Both the position numbers and the translations under genes were made by a program. Below, piece by piece: positions 20,299 to 29,362 of a DNA stretch of 62,102 nucleotides. Each line of letters starts with the position of its first letter. Position 1 is the first letter of the stretch. The DNA is from Listeria valentina. GTDB lineage: Bacteria > Bacillota > Bacilli > Lactobacillales > Listeriaceae. The notes under the pieces are model-generated. The model was not told where the DNA came from and searched no databases. It worked only from the letters and a program-made list of their open reading frames with translations. The stretch spans positions 1 through 62,102 of the forward strand of contig NZ_JAATJW010000010.1 in assembly GCF_011800755.1 (NCBI RefSeq), in the 5' to 3' direction.

Positions 20299-20933
20299 TG
20301 AAAAGAAAACCAGTGGTCGTCGGGGTAACTGGCGGTTCTGGCTCGGGAAAAACGAGTGTCTGCAAAAAAATTTATGAGCATTTTGGAGAATGCTCCATCC
20401 TAATGCTAGAACAGGATTTTTACTATAAAGACCAGTCAGACTTATCTTTTGAAGAACGACTTGAAACAAACTACGATCATCCGCTAGCTTTTGACACTGA
20501 TTTATTGATTGAACATGTGGAACAACTGTTGAACTATCAGGCTATTAGTAAACCTGTTTATGATTATACGGTTCATAATCGTTCCGATGAAGTGATTCAT
20601 CAAGAACCACGAGAAGTGATCATTTTAGAGGGGATTTTAATTTTAGAAGACCCTAGATTGCGCGATTTGATGGATATTAAAGTGTATGTGGATACTGATG
20701 ATGATATCCGCATCATTCGTCGCTTGTTACGTGATATTAAAGACCGGGGACGCTCGCTTGATTCTGTCATCGATCAATATTTAAATGTCGTGAAGCCGAT
20801 GCATAATGAATTTATCGAGCCAACAAAAAAATATGCGGACATTATCATTCCAGAGGGTGGACAAAATCATGTTGCCATTGACCTAATGACAACGAAAATT
20901 GCGGCAGTTTTGGAAGAAAATCTTCATGGCTAA
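20295..20933 (+). CDS. udk: Uridine kinase
   Basis: Phosphorylates uridine and cytidine for pyrimidine salvage. The protein has 212 aa with P-loop GGSGSGKTS, the substrate region [10 protein letters not shown] and NYDHPLAFD, and the catalytic YDYTVHNR. Two tandem ATGs (20295, 20298) follow GGAG, and either may be used. It overlaps trmR by 4 bp. Confidence 0.95.
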   Translation: MMKRKPVVVGVTGGSGSGKTSVCKKIYEHFGECSILMLEQDFYYKDQSDLSFEERLETNYDHPLAFDTDLLIEHVEQLLNYQAISKPVYDYTVHNRSDEVIHQEPREVIILEGILILEDPRLRDLMDIKVYVDTDDDIRIIRRLLRDIKDRGRSLDSVIDQYLNVVKPMHNEFIEPTKKYADIIIPEGGQNHVAIDLMTTKIAAVLEENLHG

Positions 20934-20944
20934 AGGATGCTTGC

Positions 20945-20973
20945 TTGAAAAAGCAGAGCGTTTGCGGTAAAAT
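20945..20973 (+). promoter_or_regulatory. Promoter of greA
   Basis: TTGAAA (20945-20950), 17-bp spacer and TAAAAT (20968-20973). It implies a 5' UTR of about 128 nt. Confidence 0.7.
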
Positions 20974-21039
20974 GCTGATAGTAAACAAGATAATCACTTG
21001 AAAAAGCATGTAGTTTTTTCTAGAACAACAGATTTTCAA

Positions 21040-21068
21040 AAAGTGCGGGGCGCTGATCTCCGTACTTT
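21040..21068 (+). other. Hairpin in the greA 5' UTR
   Basis: AAAGTGCGG (21040-21048) / CCGTACTTT (21060-21068) around an 11-base loop, followed by a short broken T run (TTTTCTAT). It lies between the greA promoter and the SD. It could be a weak attenuator or a processing site. Confidence 0.45.
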
Positions 21069-21107
21069 TCTATACTTATCGATACGATATCAAAGGAGAG
21101 AACAAAT

Positions 21108-21587
21108 TTGGCAACTGAAAAAGTATATCCCATGACGCTTGAAGGGAAAGCAAAATTAGAACAAGAATTAAACGAACTAAAAACAGTAAAACGGAAAGAA
21201 GTTGTAGAACGAATTAAAATCGCACGTGATTTCGGGGATCTTTCTGAGAACTCTGAGTACGATTCCGCGAAAGATGAGCAAGCTTTTGTGGAAGGTCGAA
21301 TCACGACGCTTGAAAATATGCTTCGTAATGCACATATTATTGATGGTTCAGAAGTCGATAATGATACGGTTACACTTGGAAAGAAAGTTACTTTTACTGA
21401 AATTCCTGATGGCGATGAAGAATCTTATACCATCGTCGGAAGCGCGGAAGCGGATCCGTTTAATGGCCGAATTTCTAATGATTCCCCCATTGCAAAAGGT
21501 CTTTTAGGACATAATGTGGGTGAAGAAGTCGCTATTCAAACTCCCGGCGGCGAAATGACTGTTAAAATCGTTAAAATCGAAGCTTAA
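21108..21587 (+). CDS. greA: Transcription elongation factor GreA
   Basis: Stimulates RNA cleavage by backtracked RNA polymerase. The protein has 159 aa: N-terminal coiled coil (about 10-75) with the tip acidic residues in [18 protein letters not shown], then a C-terminal FKBP-like domain ([11 protein letters not shown]). The start is TTG 21108 after AAAGGAGAGAAC. It has its own promoter and a structured leader. Confidence 0.95.
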   Translation: MATEKVYPMTLEGKAKLEQELNELKTVKRKEVVERIKIARDFGDLSENSEYDSAKDEQAFVEGRITTLENMLRNAHIIDGSEVDNDTVTLGKKVTFTEIPDGDEESYTIVGSAEADPFNGRISNDSPIAKGLLGHNVGEEVAIQTPGGEMTVKIVKIEA

Positions 21588-21622
21588 TACCCGGGTATCT
21601 GTGAATAAGGTGGTGAAATCCT

Positions 21623-22267
21623 ATGGTTGAAAGACAATCTAAAAACAAAAATCGCTGGGTCAAACAAAACAATGTAGAAGGCTCTCGGATGCAGACAAAT
21701 ACCAAGCGTAAGAAAACAAATTTGGTTTTAAATATTTTAATCATCATTGTTTCTTTACTTATTGTCGGTTCTGTTTACTTTGTCATTTTTGCGACTGGAG
21801 ATAAAAATGATGCACCAGCAACGAAAACGGCATCTTCCGTTCAGAAGAAGGAAGATGCCAATCTTTCAAACAAGGATAAAAAAGATCAAGCAAAACCTGA
21901 AAAAGACCAATCAGATGAAAAAGAGACAACTACGAAAAGCAATGATCCAAATGTCCAAGAAGTTATTAAGAAAAAGTGGAAACCAGTTGGAACGAGTCAA
22001 TCGGGAGAACATGTGAATTCTTATGATGCAACGAGTATGGACTGGAAAGAAAAAATTAAGGCTTTCTCGGAAGCTACAGATATTGCAAGTGATAATATGA
22101 CGCTTTGGTTTGTTGGACGGGGAAATGATCCAGCAACGGAATCGATCGGAACCATTTCAAGCAAAGACAAACCAGATGAGACTTACCGCGTTTATATCAA
22201 GTGGAAAGACGGCGAAGGCTGGGAACCAAAAAAGGTTGAAAAACTGAAAGAAAACGACAAGCGATAA
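21623..22267 (+). CDS. yrrS: YrrS-like membrane-anchored protein (DUF1510)
   Basis: Protein of 214 aa: short basic cytosolic N-terminus, one TM helix (about 33-55), a Lys/Asp/Glu-rich low-complexity linker (about 65-115) and a compact C-terminal domain (EVIKKKWKPVGTSQSGEHVN... WKDGEGWEPKKVEKL). This fits the YrrS family, which in Bacillus lies beside the penicillin-binding protein gene pbpI. Here no PBP gene is adjacent. A role at the cell wall is inference only. Confidence 0.75.
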   Translation: MVERQSKNKNRWVKQNNVEGSRMQTNTKRKKTNLVLNILIIIVSLLIVGSVYFVIFATGDKNDAPATKTASSVQKKEDANLSNKDKKDQAKPEKDQSDEKETTTKSNDPNVQEVIKKKWKPVGTSQSGEHVNSYDATSMDWKEKIKAFSEATDIASDNMTLWFVGRGNDPATESIGTISSKDKPDETYRVYIKWKDGEGWEPKKVEKLKENDKR

Positions 22268-22294
22268 ACGTCTGGTTGCGACCTGGCGTTTTTG
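22268..22294 (+). terminator. Weak terminator after yrrS
   Basis: AACGTCTGG / CCTGGCGTT with one mismatch and one G-U, followed by TTTTTG. It lies before the mtnN SD and may allow readthrough. Confidence 0.5.
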
Positions 22295-22314
22295 TTTGCA
22301 TGAGGAGGATCATA

Positions 22315-23016
22315 ATGATTGGAATTATCGGTGCGATGCAGGAGGAAGTTCAAATTTTACGTGATGCGATGACAGAACGTAAAACCGTGGAAATTGCAGG
22401 TGCACAGTTTTATGAAGGGAATCTGGAAGGACAAAGAGTCGTTCTTGTCGAATCGGGGATTGGAAAAGTGAATGCGGCAGTTTCGACAGCGATTCTTTGT
22501 GATCGTTACGCACCTAAAGTAATCATTAATACTGGATCTGCGGGTGGAATCGGGTCAGACTTAAAAGTAGGCGATGTGATCTTATCTGATCGACTGACTT
22601 ATGGCGATGTGGATGCCACCGTTTTTGGCTATAGTTTTGGGCAAGTTCCACAAATGCCAGCTATTTATGAAGGCGATCGCAGTTTACTAAAAAAGGCGGA
22701 ACAAATTTACGCGGAGCACTTTAAAGAAACATCAAACAAGGCGGTTTATGGACTTGTAGTAACGAATGATTCTTTTATTTCGCAAGAAACGCAAAAAGAG
22801 GCTTTGTTTGCTTCATTTCCTGATATGTGTGCTGTTGAAATGGAAGCAGCAGCGATTGCACAAGTTGCTTACCGGTTCCAAGTACCATTTCTTGTGATTC
22901 GAGCTATTTCGGATGTTTCAGATCAAGAAGCGGCGATGTCATTTGATGAATTTTTAGAAATTGCTGCTAAGGCTTCTTCTGAGTCGATTTTAGCGCTTTT
23001 ACGTAAAGGAATCTAA
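22315..23016 (+). CDS. mtnN: 5'-methylthioadenosine/S-adenosylhomocysteine nucleosidase
   Basis: Hydrolyses MTA and SAH in the SAM recycling pathway and supplies substrate for LuxS. The protein has 233 aa with IIGAMQEEV, GSAGGIG, the nucleoside-binding MEAAAIAQVA and the catalytic Asp in RAISDVSD. ATG 22315 has GAGGAGG upstream. An in-frame upstream start at 22276 overlaps the hairpin and lacks an SD. Confidence 0.95.
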   Translation: MIGIIGAMQEEVQILRDAMTERKTVEIAGAQFYEGNLEGQRVVLVESGIGKVNAAVSTAILCDRYAPKVIINTGSAGGIGSDLKVGDVILSDRLTYGDVDATVFGYSFGQVPQMPAIYEGDRSLLKKAEQIYAEHFKETSNKAVYGLVVTNDSFISQETQKEALFASFPDMCAVEMEAAAIAQVAYRFQVPFLVIRAISDVSDQEAAMSFDEFLEIAAKASSESILALLRKGI

Positions 23017-23023
23017 AAGACAA

Positions 23024-23059
23024 AAAGAAACGCGACAATGCCCATTGTCGCGTTTCTTT
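23024..23059. terminator. Bidirectional terminator between mtnN and pepF
   Basis: Perfect 17-bp arms AAAGAAACGCGACAATG and CATTGTCGCGTTTCTTT with a minimal loop between two convergent genes. Confidence 0.85.
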
Positions 23060-23067
23060 GCACCTTT

Positions 23068-24870
23068 TTAAAGATCTTTCGTCAGTTCCAAGAATTCCTC
23101 TACATCTTTAATGGTAATATCAACAGCTTCTCGCCAAAAATCTGGTTTAGTTAAATCAACGCCCAAATGTTTTTGTGCAAGTTCTTCTGTCGTCATCGCG
23201 CCGGTGTCTTTTAAAAGCGCAATGTAAGCATCTTCATAGCTTTCGCCGCTATTTATAGCACGGCTATAGATGCCAAGTGAGAAGAGATAACCAAACGTAT
23301 AAGGGAAATTATAGAAAGGCACATCTGCGATATAAAAGTGTAGCTTCGATGCCCAAAATTGCGGATGGTATTCATCAAGGGAATCCAAGTAAGCCTCACG
23401 TTGGGCTTCTTCCATCAGGCGATTCAAATCATCCACTGAGAGAATCCCTTTCTTGCGTTCTTCATAAAAACGAGTTTCAAAGAGGAAACGTGCATGAATG
23501 TTCATGAAAAAGGCAATACTCCGACCAATTTTGTCTTCTAGAAGAGTGATTTTCTCTTCCTTCGAATTCGCTTCTTTTACGGAAGCATCAGCAATGATCA
23601 TTTCTGCAAAAGTAGAGGCCGTTTCAGCCACATTCATCGCATAATCCGTATTTTCATAAGGCTCATCCCGGATCACGTACGAGTGAAAAGCATGTCCCAG
23701 TTCGTGCGCGAGCGTTGCAACTGTCGACGGCGCACCATCATAAGTCATGAAAATGCGACTTTCCTTTTCAACTGGAAAATCTGTACAAAAGCCTCCGGGA
23801 CGTTTGTGATCTCGGTCTTCCGCTTCGATCCAGCGACTTGAAAAAGCGTGTTTAGCGAATTCAGCCATTTTCGGACTGAATTTATTAAACTGAGTTAAAA
23901 TAAAATCTGCGCCTTCTTGATACGTATATTTTTTTGGAGTTCCCGAAAACACAAGGGGAGCCTCGACATCAAAAAAGCTCAATTTGGAAATGCCTAGTAA
24001 CTTTGCTTTTCGATTTAAAAAGTTTACGAAAGTAGCTTTATTATCCCGAATCACATTCCACATCGCGTCAAGTGTTTCTTGCTGCATACGGTTGATTGTA
24101 AGCGGCTCACTTAGAACGTTGTCCCAGCCACGTGTCTTATAAGTTTGCAAGCGGAATCCAGCTAAATGATTGAGCGTATCCGCAAATAGTCGGCTTTCTG
24201 CTTGGAAGCTTTCCGTATAAGCTTTAAAAACGGCTTCCCGGACTTCACGCTTCGGATGGTTTAGCATATTTAAAGCTTGACCAGCAGACAAGTCTTGTTC
24301 TTTACCGTCAATCGTTACTTTGACACGAACCGTGCCAATAATTGTGTCATAGTGATCTGACCAACCTTGATAGCCATCAACAGAAAGGGCATTAATGAGA
24401 GCTTCTTGCTGTTTACTGCCTTTTTTACGGCGATTGTCACGTGCTTCATTTAACACAAAAGCAATTTGACTAAAGCCGTTTTCCTGTAAAATTTCGTTCC
24501 AAACGCGATCTTCAATTTGAATAAATTTATCATGCCAATCATCTTGTGCGGTTTGAAGTAAAGCAGCATAACCATAAACGCGTGCTGCAAGAGTGGCCGC
24601 ACGTTCATCGCGAATATCAGCAGATTGCAAGCATTCCAAGTAAGAACCGGCGTTCATAAATCCTTTTGAGAGATCGGCATTTTGATTAATTAAGAGAAGA
24701 AATTCAGCAGCATCATTTTTGCTTTCTGGAACTGCCCATTCTTCTACATTTTTAATAAAAAGATCCAAGTCGTCTTTTAGCGCTTGCAAAGTTTCATGCA
24801 GTTCTTCTGATGCACTGCCACCTTGATAGATTGAATCTAGATCCCAAACTTCTGAATAGGGTTTTGTCAT
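23068..24870 (-). CDS. pepF: Oligoendopeptidase F (M3 metallopeptidase)
   Basis: Cytosolic zinc peptidase of 600 aa that degrades oligopeptides. The zinc site HEXXH appears as LAHELGHAFHS (about residue 388), with the third ligand in NVAETASTFAE. The N-terminus and length match the PepF/M3B family. The start has GGAGGAG upstream. It is a single-gene unit with a probable TATAAT box (24928-24933, minus strand). Confidence 0.93.
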   Translation of the reverse strand: MTKPYSEVWDLDSIYQGGSASEELHETLQALKDDLDLFIKNVEEWAVPESKNDAAEFLLLINQNADLSKGFMNAGSYLECLQSADIRDERAATLAARVYGYAALLQTAQDDWHDKFIQIEDRVWNEILQENGFSQIAFVLNEARDNRRKKGSKQQEALINALSVDGYQGWSDHYDTIIGTVRVKVTIDGKEQDLSAGQALNMLNHPKREVREAVFKAYTESFQAESRLFADTLNHLAGFRLQTYKTRGWDNVLSEPLTINRMQQETLDAMWNVIRDNKATFVNFLNRKAKLLGISKLSFFDVEAPLVFSGTPKKYTYQEGADFILTQFNKFSPKMAEFAKHAFSSRWIEAEDRDHKRPGGFCTDFPVEKESRIFMTYDGAPSTVATLAHELGHAFHSYVIRDEPYENTDYAMNVAETASTFAEMIIADASVKEANSKEEKITLLEDKIGRSIAFFMNIHARFLFETRFYEERKKGILSVDDLNRLMEEAQREAYLDSLDEYHPQFWASKLHFYIADVPFYNFPYTFGYLFSLGIYSRAINSGESYEDAYIALLKDTGAMTTEELAQKHLGVDLTKPDFWREAVDITIKDVEEFLELTKDL

Positions 24871-25041
24871 CCATTTCTCCTCCTTGATATCAAAAAATGT
24901 TTCATACTATTCCGTTTTCACTTCTTTATTATAGCAGTATCTCAGGTTTTTTTGTAAAATAAATCAAAACATGATAAAATTTGTAGGTTATCTCCTCTCC
25001 GTAATCCAAGAGGAGCAGAAAAAGAAAATGAGGTGCGGGGT

Positions 25042-25563
25042 TTGTTAAAGCAATTTTCACCAGATAAAATGCTCGATTCACCGTTTGGAATTACAGCGGA
25101 ACATTTGAAAAAAATGGGAAAAACAACGATCTTAACGGATCTTGATAATACGCTTCTTGCGTGGGATGAAATGGATGCAACACATGAAATTATCAACTGG
25201 TTTTCGCTTCTTGAAGCTTCAGGAATCAAAGTGATGATTCTTTCGAATAACTCAGAAGAGCGTGTGGAACGTGTAGCTAAATCGACTCGAATTCCATTTC
25301 TTGCAAGAGCACGAAAACCTTTAGGTAAAAACTTTAAAAAAGCACTCAAAGAACTGGATTCAACACCAGAAGAAACCATTATGATTGGTGACCAAATTAT
25401 GACAGACATTTTTGGCGGGAACAGACAGAAACTCTTCACGGTTTTTGTACGGCCTGTAAAAGAAACAGATGGTCTTGCTACGAAATTTAACCGCTTTATG
25501 GAGCGGATTATCTTAAAACGTCTTTCGAAAAAACAAAAATTAGAATGGGAGGATTCACTTTGA
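25042..25563 (+). CDS. yqeG: YqeG HAD-family phosphatase
   Basis: Protein of 173 aa of HAD subfamily IIIA. Motif I is LTDLDNTLLAWD, motif II is ILSNNS, a Lys follows in KPLGKNFK and motif III is MIGDQIMTDI. The physiological substrate is unsettled. I choose TTG 25042 (MLKQFSPDKM, six bases after GAGGTG) over GTG 25033, which lies inside that SD. It opens the yqeG-to-yqeM cluster and overlaps yqeH. Confidence 0.88.
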   Translation: MLKQFSPDKMLDSPFGITAEHLKKMGKTTILTDLDNTLLAWDEMDATHEIINWFSLLEASGIKVMILSNNSEERVERVAKSTRIPFLARARKPLGKNFKKALKELDSTPEETIMIGDQIMTDIFGGNRQKLFTVFVRPVKETDGLATKFNRFMERIILKRLSKKQKLEWEDSL

Positions 25564-26660
25564 CAGAAACGCTTAGATGTATTGGCTGTGGTGCGATTAT
25601 TCAATCTGAAGATAAGTCAAAACCAGGCTATGCACCGAAATCATCGCTTACAAAAGAAACGGTTATTTGCCAGCGTTGTTTTCGTTTGAAGCATTACAAT
25701 GAAATTCAAGATGTTCCTTTAACGGATGATGACTTTTTGAAGATTTTAAATGAATTAGGATCGAAAAAAGCACTGATCGTCTATGTCGTAGATATTTTTG
25801 ATTTTGATGGCAGTTGGCTTCCTGGGTTACACCGCTTTGTTGGAAATAATCCAGTCCTTCTTGTCGGCAACAAAGAAGATTTACTGCCGAAATCTCTGAA
25901 GCGAGATAAATTGACACGCTGGATGAGACGACGGGCAAAAGATCTTGGTTTGCTTGCAGAAGACGTAACCCTTGTCAGTGCACAAAAGGGAAGCGGTTTT
26001 GAGACTTTGCTTGACCGAATTGAGGAGTTACGTAATGGACATGATGTCTATATTGTCGGCTGTACCAACGTTGGGAAATCCACGCTTATCAATCAAATCA
26101 TCAAACGTGCTTCTGGAGAAAAAGATGTGGTTACAACTTCTCAATTTCCTGGAACAACGCTTGATAAAATTGAAATTCCGCTTGCTGGCGGGAGTGTGCT
26201 AGTTGATACACCAGGAATCATTAATCATCATCAAATGGCTCACTTTATCGGTACAAAAACACTTAAAAAAATTACGCCAAAAAAAGAAATCAAGCCTCTT
26301 GCTTACCAGCTTAACGAAGCGCAAACTTTGTTTTTTGGCGCATTAGCACGTCTCGATTTCACATCTGGTCCGCGCAGCTCATTTATCGTCTATATGTCGA
26401 ACGAATTAGAGCCACACCGAACAAAACTTGCGAATGCCGATCATTTATATGAAACGCAGAAAGGGGAAGTTCTAGCCCCTCCGACAAAAGAAGAGTTAGC
26501 CGATCTTCCAGAACTTGTTCCACACCCGTTCACAATTCGTGAGAAGACCGATATCGTCTTTTCCGGGCTTGGCTGGGTAACCGTTCCGGAAGGCGGCGTA
26601 AAAGTGACTGCTTGGGTTCCAGAAGGCGTTTCCGTTTCCATTCGCGAACCACTTATTTGA
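25560..26660 (+). CDS. yqeH: Circularly permuted ribosome-assembly GTPase YqeH
   Basis: Needed for 30S assembly. The protein has 366 aa: N-terminal zinc finger (CIGCGAIIQ ... CQRCF), then permuted G motifs with NKED (G4) before GCTNVGKST (G1, about residue 167) and DTPG (G3), and a C-terminal RNA-binding region. TTG 25560 follows GGGAGGA and overlaps the yqeG stop (TTGA). Confidence 0.95.
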   Translation: MTETLRCIGCGAIIQSEDKSKPGYAPKSSLTKETVICQRCFRLKHYNEIQDVPLTDDDFLKILNELGSKKALIVYVVDIFDFDGSWLPGLHRFVGNNPVLLVGNKEDLLPKSLKRDKLTRWMRRRAKDLGLLAEDVTLVSAQKGSGFETLLDRIEELRNGHDVYIVGCTNVGKSTLINQIIKRASGEKDVVTTSQFPGTTLDKIEIPLAGGSVLVDTPGIINHHQMAHFIGTKTLKKITPKKEIKPLAYQLNEAQTLFFGALARLDFTSGPRSSFIVYMSNELEPHRTKLANADHLYETQKGEVLAPPTKEELADLPELVPHPFTIREKTDIVFSGLGWVTVPEGGVKVTAWVPEGVSVSIREPLI

Positions 26661-26670
26661 GGTGAATAAA

Positions 26671-27492
26671 ATGAAACATTTTGCTGTTATTGGAAACCCG
26701 ATTGTGCATTCACTTTCGCCAATTATGCACCAGGCAGCCATTCAAGACTTGCAGCTTGACGCTATTTATACACGAAAAAAATTAAGCAAAGAATTATTTG
26801 ACCAAGAAATAACGGATTTGCTTCTTTCCGATTTAGATGGCTTTAATGTTACCATTCCTTTTAAAGAGCGAATCCTTCCTTATTTGGATGAAGTGGATTC
26901 GTTTGCGAAAAAGTGTGGAGCGGTAAATACAGTCGTTCGGAGACAAAATAAGTGGGTCGGTTATAATACAGACGGTCGAGGTTTTTTAGAAGGATTGACA
27001 GAAAAAAGACCATTACAAGATTCAGATCGTGTGTTAATTATCGGAGCCGGGGGAGCAAGTAAGGGCATCTATCTCGCGCTAAAAGAATCGTATAACGGTG
27101 AAGTGACAGTCGCCAACCGAACGCTTTCAAAAGCAGAAGAGATGCTAGAACCACGAAGTAAGGATCGAGCGATTACGCTCACAGAAGCTGCGAATAAGCT
27201 TTCTCAGTTTACGATTATCATTCAAACAACAGCGGTTGGCTTAAACGCAGAAAATAGCGATTTGCCGCTTGCGCTCGATTTGCTTTCTTCGGGCACACTT
27301 GTTTCAGATATCATTTATAATCCATTTGAAACGCCTTTTTTACAAGAAGCCAAAAAAAGAGGAGCGATTACGCAAAACGGCCTAGCGATGTTTGTGAATC
27401 AAGGCGCGCTTGCGTTTAAACTTTGGACAGAAGAAAATCCGGATCGGGCTGTCATGCGGCAAGCCGTACTCGATTCATTTGAGGAGGAATAG
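26671..27492 (+). CDS. aroE: Shikimate dehydrogenase
   Basis: NADPH-dependent reduction of 3-dehydroshikimate in the aromatic amino acid pathway. The protein has 273 aa with the substrate motif NPIVHSLSP, catalytic Lys in NVTIPFKE, NTVV and the dinucleotide loop GAGGASKG. ATG 26671 follows GAGGTGA, and 10 bp separate it from yqeH. Confidence 0.95.
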   Translation: MKHFAVIGNPIVHSLSPIMHQAAIQDLQLDAIYTRKKLSKELFDQEITDLLLSDLDGFNVTIPFKERILPYLDEVDSFAKKCGAVNTVVRRQNKWVGYNTDGRGFLEGLTEKRPLQDSDRVLIIGAGGASKGIYLALKESYNGEVTVANRTLSKAEEMLEPRSKDRAITLTEAANKLSQFTIIIQTTAVGLNAENSDLPLALDLLSSGTLVSDIIYNPFETPFLQEAKKRGAITQNGLAMFVNQGALAFKLWTEENPDRAVMRQAVLDSFEEE

Positions 27493-27494
27493 AA

Positions 27495-27785
27495 ATGCTA
27501 ACCGGGCCACAAAAACGCTTTTTACGTAAAGAAGCACACAACTTACAGCCGATTTTTCAAGTTGGAAAAGGAGGCGTAAATCCGAATATGGTAAGCCAAA
27601 TTAGCGATGCGCTTCTAGCGCGTGAATTGTTAAAAGTATCCGTTTTACAAAACTGTGAAGTGCCAAAAGAAGAAGTAGCAGAAATGCTTAGCGAACGAAC
27701 TGGAAGTGAACTAGTACAAGTAATTGGCAGAACGATTATTTTGTATAAAGAATCCAGTAAGAATAAACAAATCGAGCTGCCTTAA
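27495..27785 (+). CDS. yqeI: YhbY/CRM-domain RNA-binding protein YqeI
   Basis: Protein of 96 aa forming a single CRS1/YhbY domain with the GxxG-type loop QVGKGGVNPNM and LTGPQKRFLRKEAHNL. It is associated with pre-50S ribosomal particles in other bacteria. It starts 2 bp after aroE with GAGGAGG upstream. Confidence 0.92.
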   Translation: MLTGPQKRFLRKEAHNLQPIFQVGKGGVNPNMVSQISDALLARELLKVSVLQNCEVPKEEVAEMLSERTGSELVQVIGRTIILYKESSKNKQIELP

Positions 27786-27803
27786 TCAGCTGAGGTGATA
27801 AAA

Positions 27804-28376
27804 TTGACGGAAAAAATTGGAATACTTGGGGGAACCTTTGATCCACCGCACATCATTCATTTGATCATAGCGAATGAAGTTTACGCGCAACTGGGCTTAA
27901 AAAAAGTTATCTTTTTACCGAATAAAATTCCTCCCCACAAAAAAGAAAGCGGGTTTGTAGAAGCAAAAGACCGGGTGCATATGCTTGAACTCGCAACGGC
28001 ATCCAATCCGCATTTTGAAGTGGATGCGCGTGAACTTTCCCGTGAAGGAAAAAGCTATACGTTCGATACCATGCTTGAAATGACAAAAGAAAAGCCCGAT
28101 CAAAGCTTTTATTTCATCATCGGCGGCGATATGGTTGAATATCTTCCCAAGTGGTATAGAATTGAAGAGCTGCTTCAACTAGTAACGTTTGTTGGTGTCA
28201 ATCGACCGGCATACTCCCTAAATTCCGAGTATCCAGTTCTAAATGTAACCGTTCCGGAAACGGATATCTCTTCGTCATTAATCCGAGAAAAATGTTGGAA
28301 GAAAAGCCCGATTGATTATTACGTTCCTGAAAAAGTAGCCGCCTATATAAAGGAGCATCATTTTTATGAACCGTGA
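27804..28376 (+). CDS. nadD: Nicotinate-nucleotide adenylyltransferase
   Basis: Forms deamido-NAD from NaMN and ATP. The protein has 190 aa with the nucleotidyltransferase signature GGTFDPPHIIH, PNKIPPHK and the C-terminal ISSSLIR. I choose TTG 27804, six bases after GAGGTG; GTG 27795 lies inside that SD. It overlaps yqeK by 11 bp. Confidence 0.94.
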   Translation: MTEKIGILGGTFDPPHIIHLIIANEVYAQLGLKKVIFLPNKIPPHKKESGFVEAKDRVHMLELATASNPHFEVDARELSREGKSYTFDTMLEMTKEKPDQSFYFIIGGDMVEYLPKWYRIEELLQLVTFVGVNRPAYSLNSEYPVLNVTVPETDISSSLIREKCWKKSPIDYYVPEKVAAYIKEHHFYEP

Positions 28377-28953
28377 AGAAATGCTAGAAAAAATTAAACA
28401 AGCCATGCCAGAAAAACGATTTCAACATACATTAGGGGTTGAAAAAACAGCGATTCTCTATGCGGAAATTTACGGGGAATCGACGGAAAAAGCGAGCATT
28501 GCGGCATTGCTGCACGACTACGCGAAATATTATCCAGATGACCAAGCAGAAAAACTCATTCGATCCGAAAAAATGGATCCAAGGTTGTTAGAGTATAGCC
28601 ATGCACTTTGGCATGCACCAGTTGGAGCCTATCTTGCTAAGCAAGAATTTGGCGTGACAGACGCTGAAATTTTAGAAGCAATCCGTGTCCATACAACCGG
28701 AAGTGCGAAGATGAACAAATTAGATAAAATTCTATTTTTAGCAGATTATACAGAACCTGGTCGTGATTTTCCAGGAGTAGAAGAAGCGAGAGCCTATTCG
28801 AAAACGTCACTTGACGCAGGAATGCTATTTGCACTTCGCCGTACAATCGCGTATATTTCGAGTAAGGAACACCCGATTTTTCCTGATACATTTGAAAGCT
28901 ATAACGCATTCGCATTTTTAAAACAAGAAGGAGATGTTAAACGATTTGAATAG
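28366..28953 (+). CDS. yqeK: HD-domain hydrolase YqeK (symmetrical Ap4A hydrolase family)
   Basis: Protein of 195 aa with metal-binding HD residues in RFQHTLGV, LLHDYAKYY, HALWHAPVG and DKILFLADYTEPGRDF. Family members hydrolyse diadenosine tetraphosphate to ADP. It starts inside the end of nadD with AAGGAG 10 bp upstream and overlaps rsfS. Confidence 0.9.
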   Translation: MNREEMLEKIKQAMPEKRFQHTLGVEKTAILYAEIYGESTEKASIAALLHDYAKYYPDDQAEKLIRSEKMDPRLLEYSHALWHAPVGAYLAKQEFGVTDAEILEAIRVHTTGSAKMNKLDKILFLADYTEPGRDFPGVEEARAYSKTSLDAGMLFALRRTIAYISSKEHPIFPDTFESYNAFAFLKQEGDVKRFE

Positions 28954-29302
28954 TCATGAAGTATTGATGCTCGTTGCACGCGCTGCAGATGACAAACGTG
29001 CGGAGGATATTCTCGCGCTAAACATGCAGGGGCTTTCAAGCATCGCCGATTATTTTGTGATTTGTCACGGTAATTCGGATAAGCAAGTGCAGGCGATTGC
29101 ACGAGAAATTAAAGACAAGGCACAAGAAAATGAAATTGAAGTGAAACGCTTAGAAGGCTTTGACGCAGCGAAGTGGGTATTGATTGATCTAGGAGACGTC
29201 ATTGTTCACGTCTTTCATCGCGATGAACGTTCTTATTATAATTTGGAAAAACTATGGGGAGACGCGCCGCTTGAAAACGTGTCGGAAGCTTTTTCCTATT
29301 AA
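28946..29302 (+). CDS. rsfS: Ribosomal silencing factor RsfS
   Basis: Binds uL14 on the 50S subunit and blocks subunit joining. The protein has 118 aa with the typical DDKRAEDILALNM, DYFVICHGNSDKQVQAIA and HVFHRDERSYYNLEKLWGDA. TTG 28946 gives MNSHEVLML, like homologues. The upstream ATG 28934 abuts the SD and is unlikely. Confidence 0.94.
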   Translation: MNSHEVLMLVARAADDKRAEDILALNMQGLSSIADYFVICHGNSDKQVQAIAREIKDKAQENEIEVKRLEGFDAAKWVLIDLGDVIVHVFHRDERSYYNLEKLWGDAPLENVSEAFSY

Positions 29303-29312
29303 GAAAGTGAAG

Positions 29313-29342
29313 AAGCAGCGAGGTTCCTCTTGCTGCTTTTTT
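29313..29342 (+). terminator. Terminator after rsfS
   Basis: AAGCAGC / GCTGCTT core with AGG / CCT inside and six T. The yqeM gene follows 20 bp later, so readthrough or a separate promoter must supply it. Confidence 0.75.
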
Positions 29343-29362
29343 GAATAGAGAGGAGAAACAAA

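Noticed and set aside
21587-21598. Perfect palindrome ATACCCGGGTAT at the greA stop codon
   Set aside because: It has no loop or T run, so it cannot act as an intrinsic terminator. It is too short to call an operator without a second copy.
24942-25604. 220-codon minus-strand ORF opposite yqeG
   Set aside because: It is antisense to a clear HAD phosphatase gene. Its Ser/Arg-rich composition is typical of a shadow frame.
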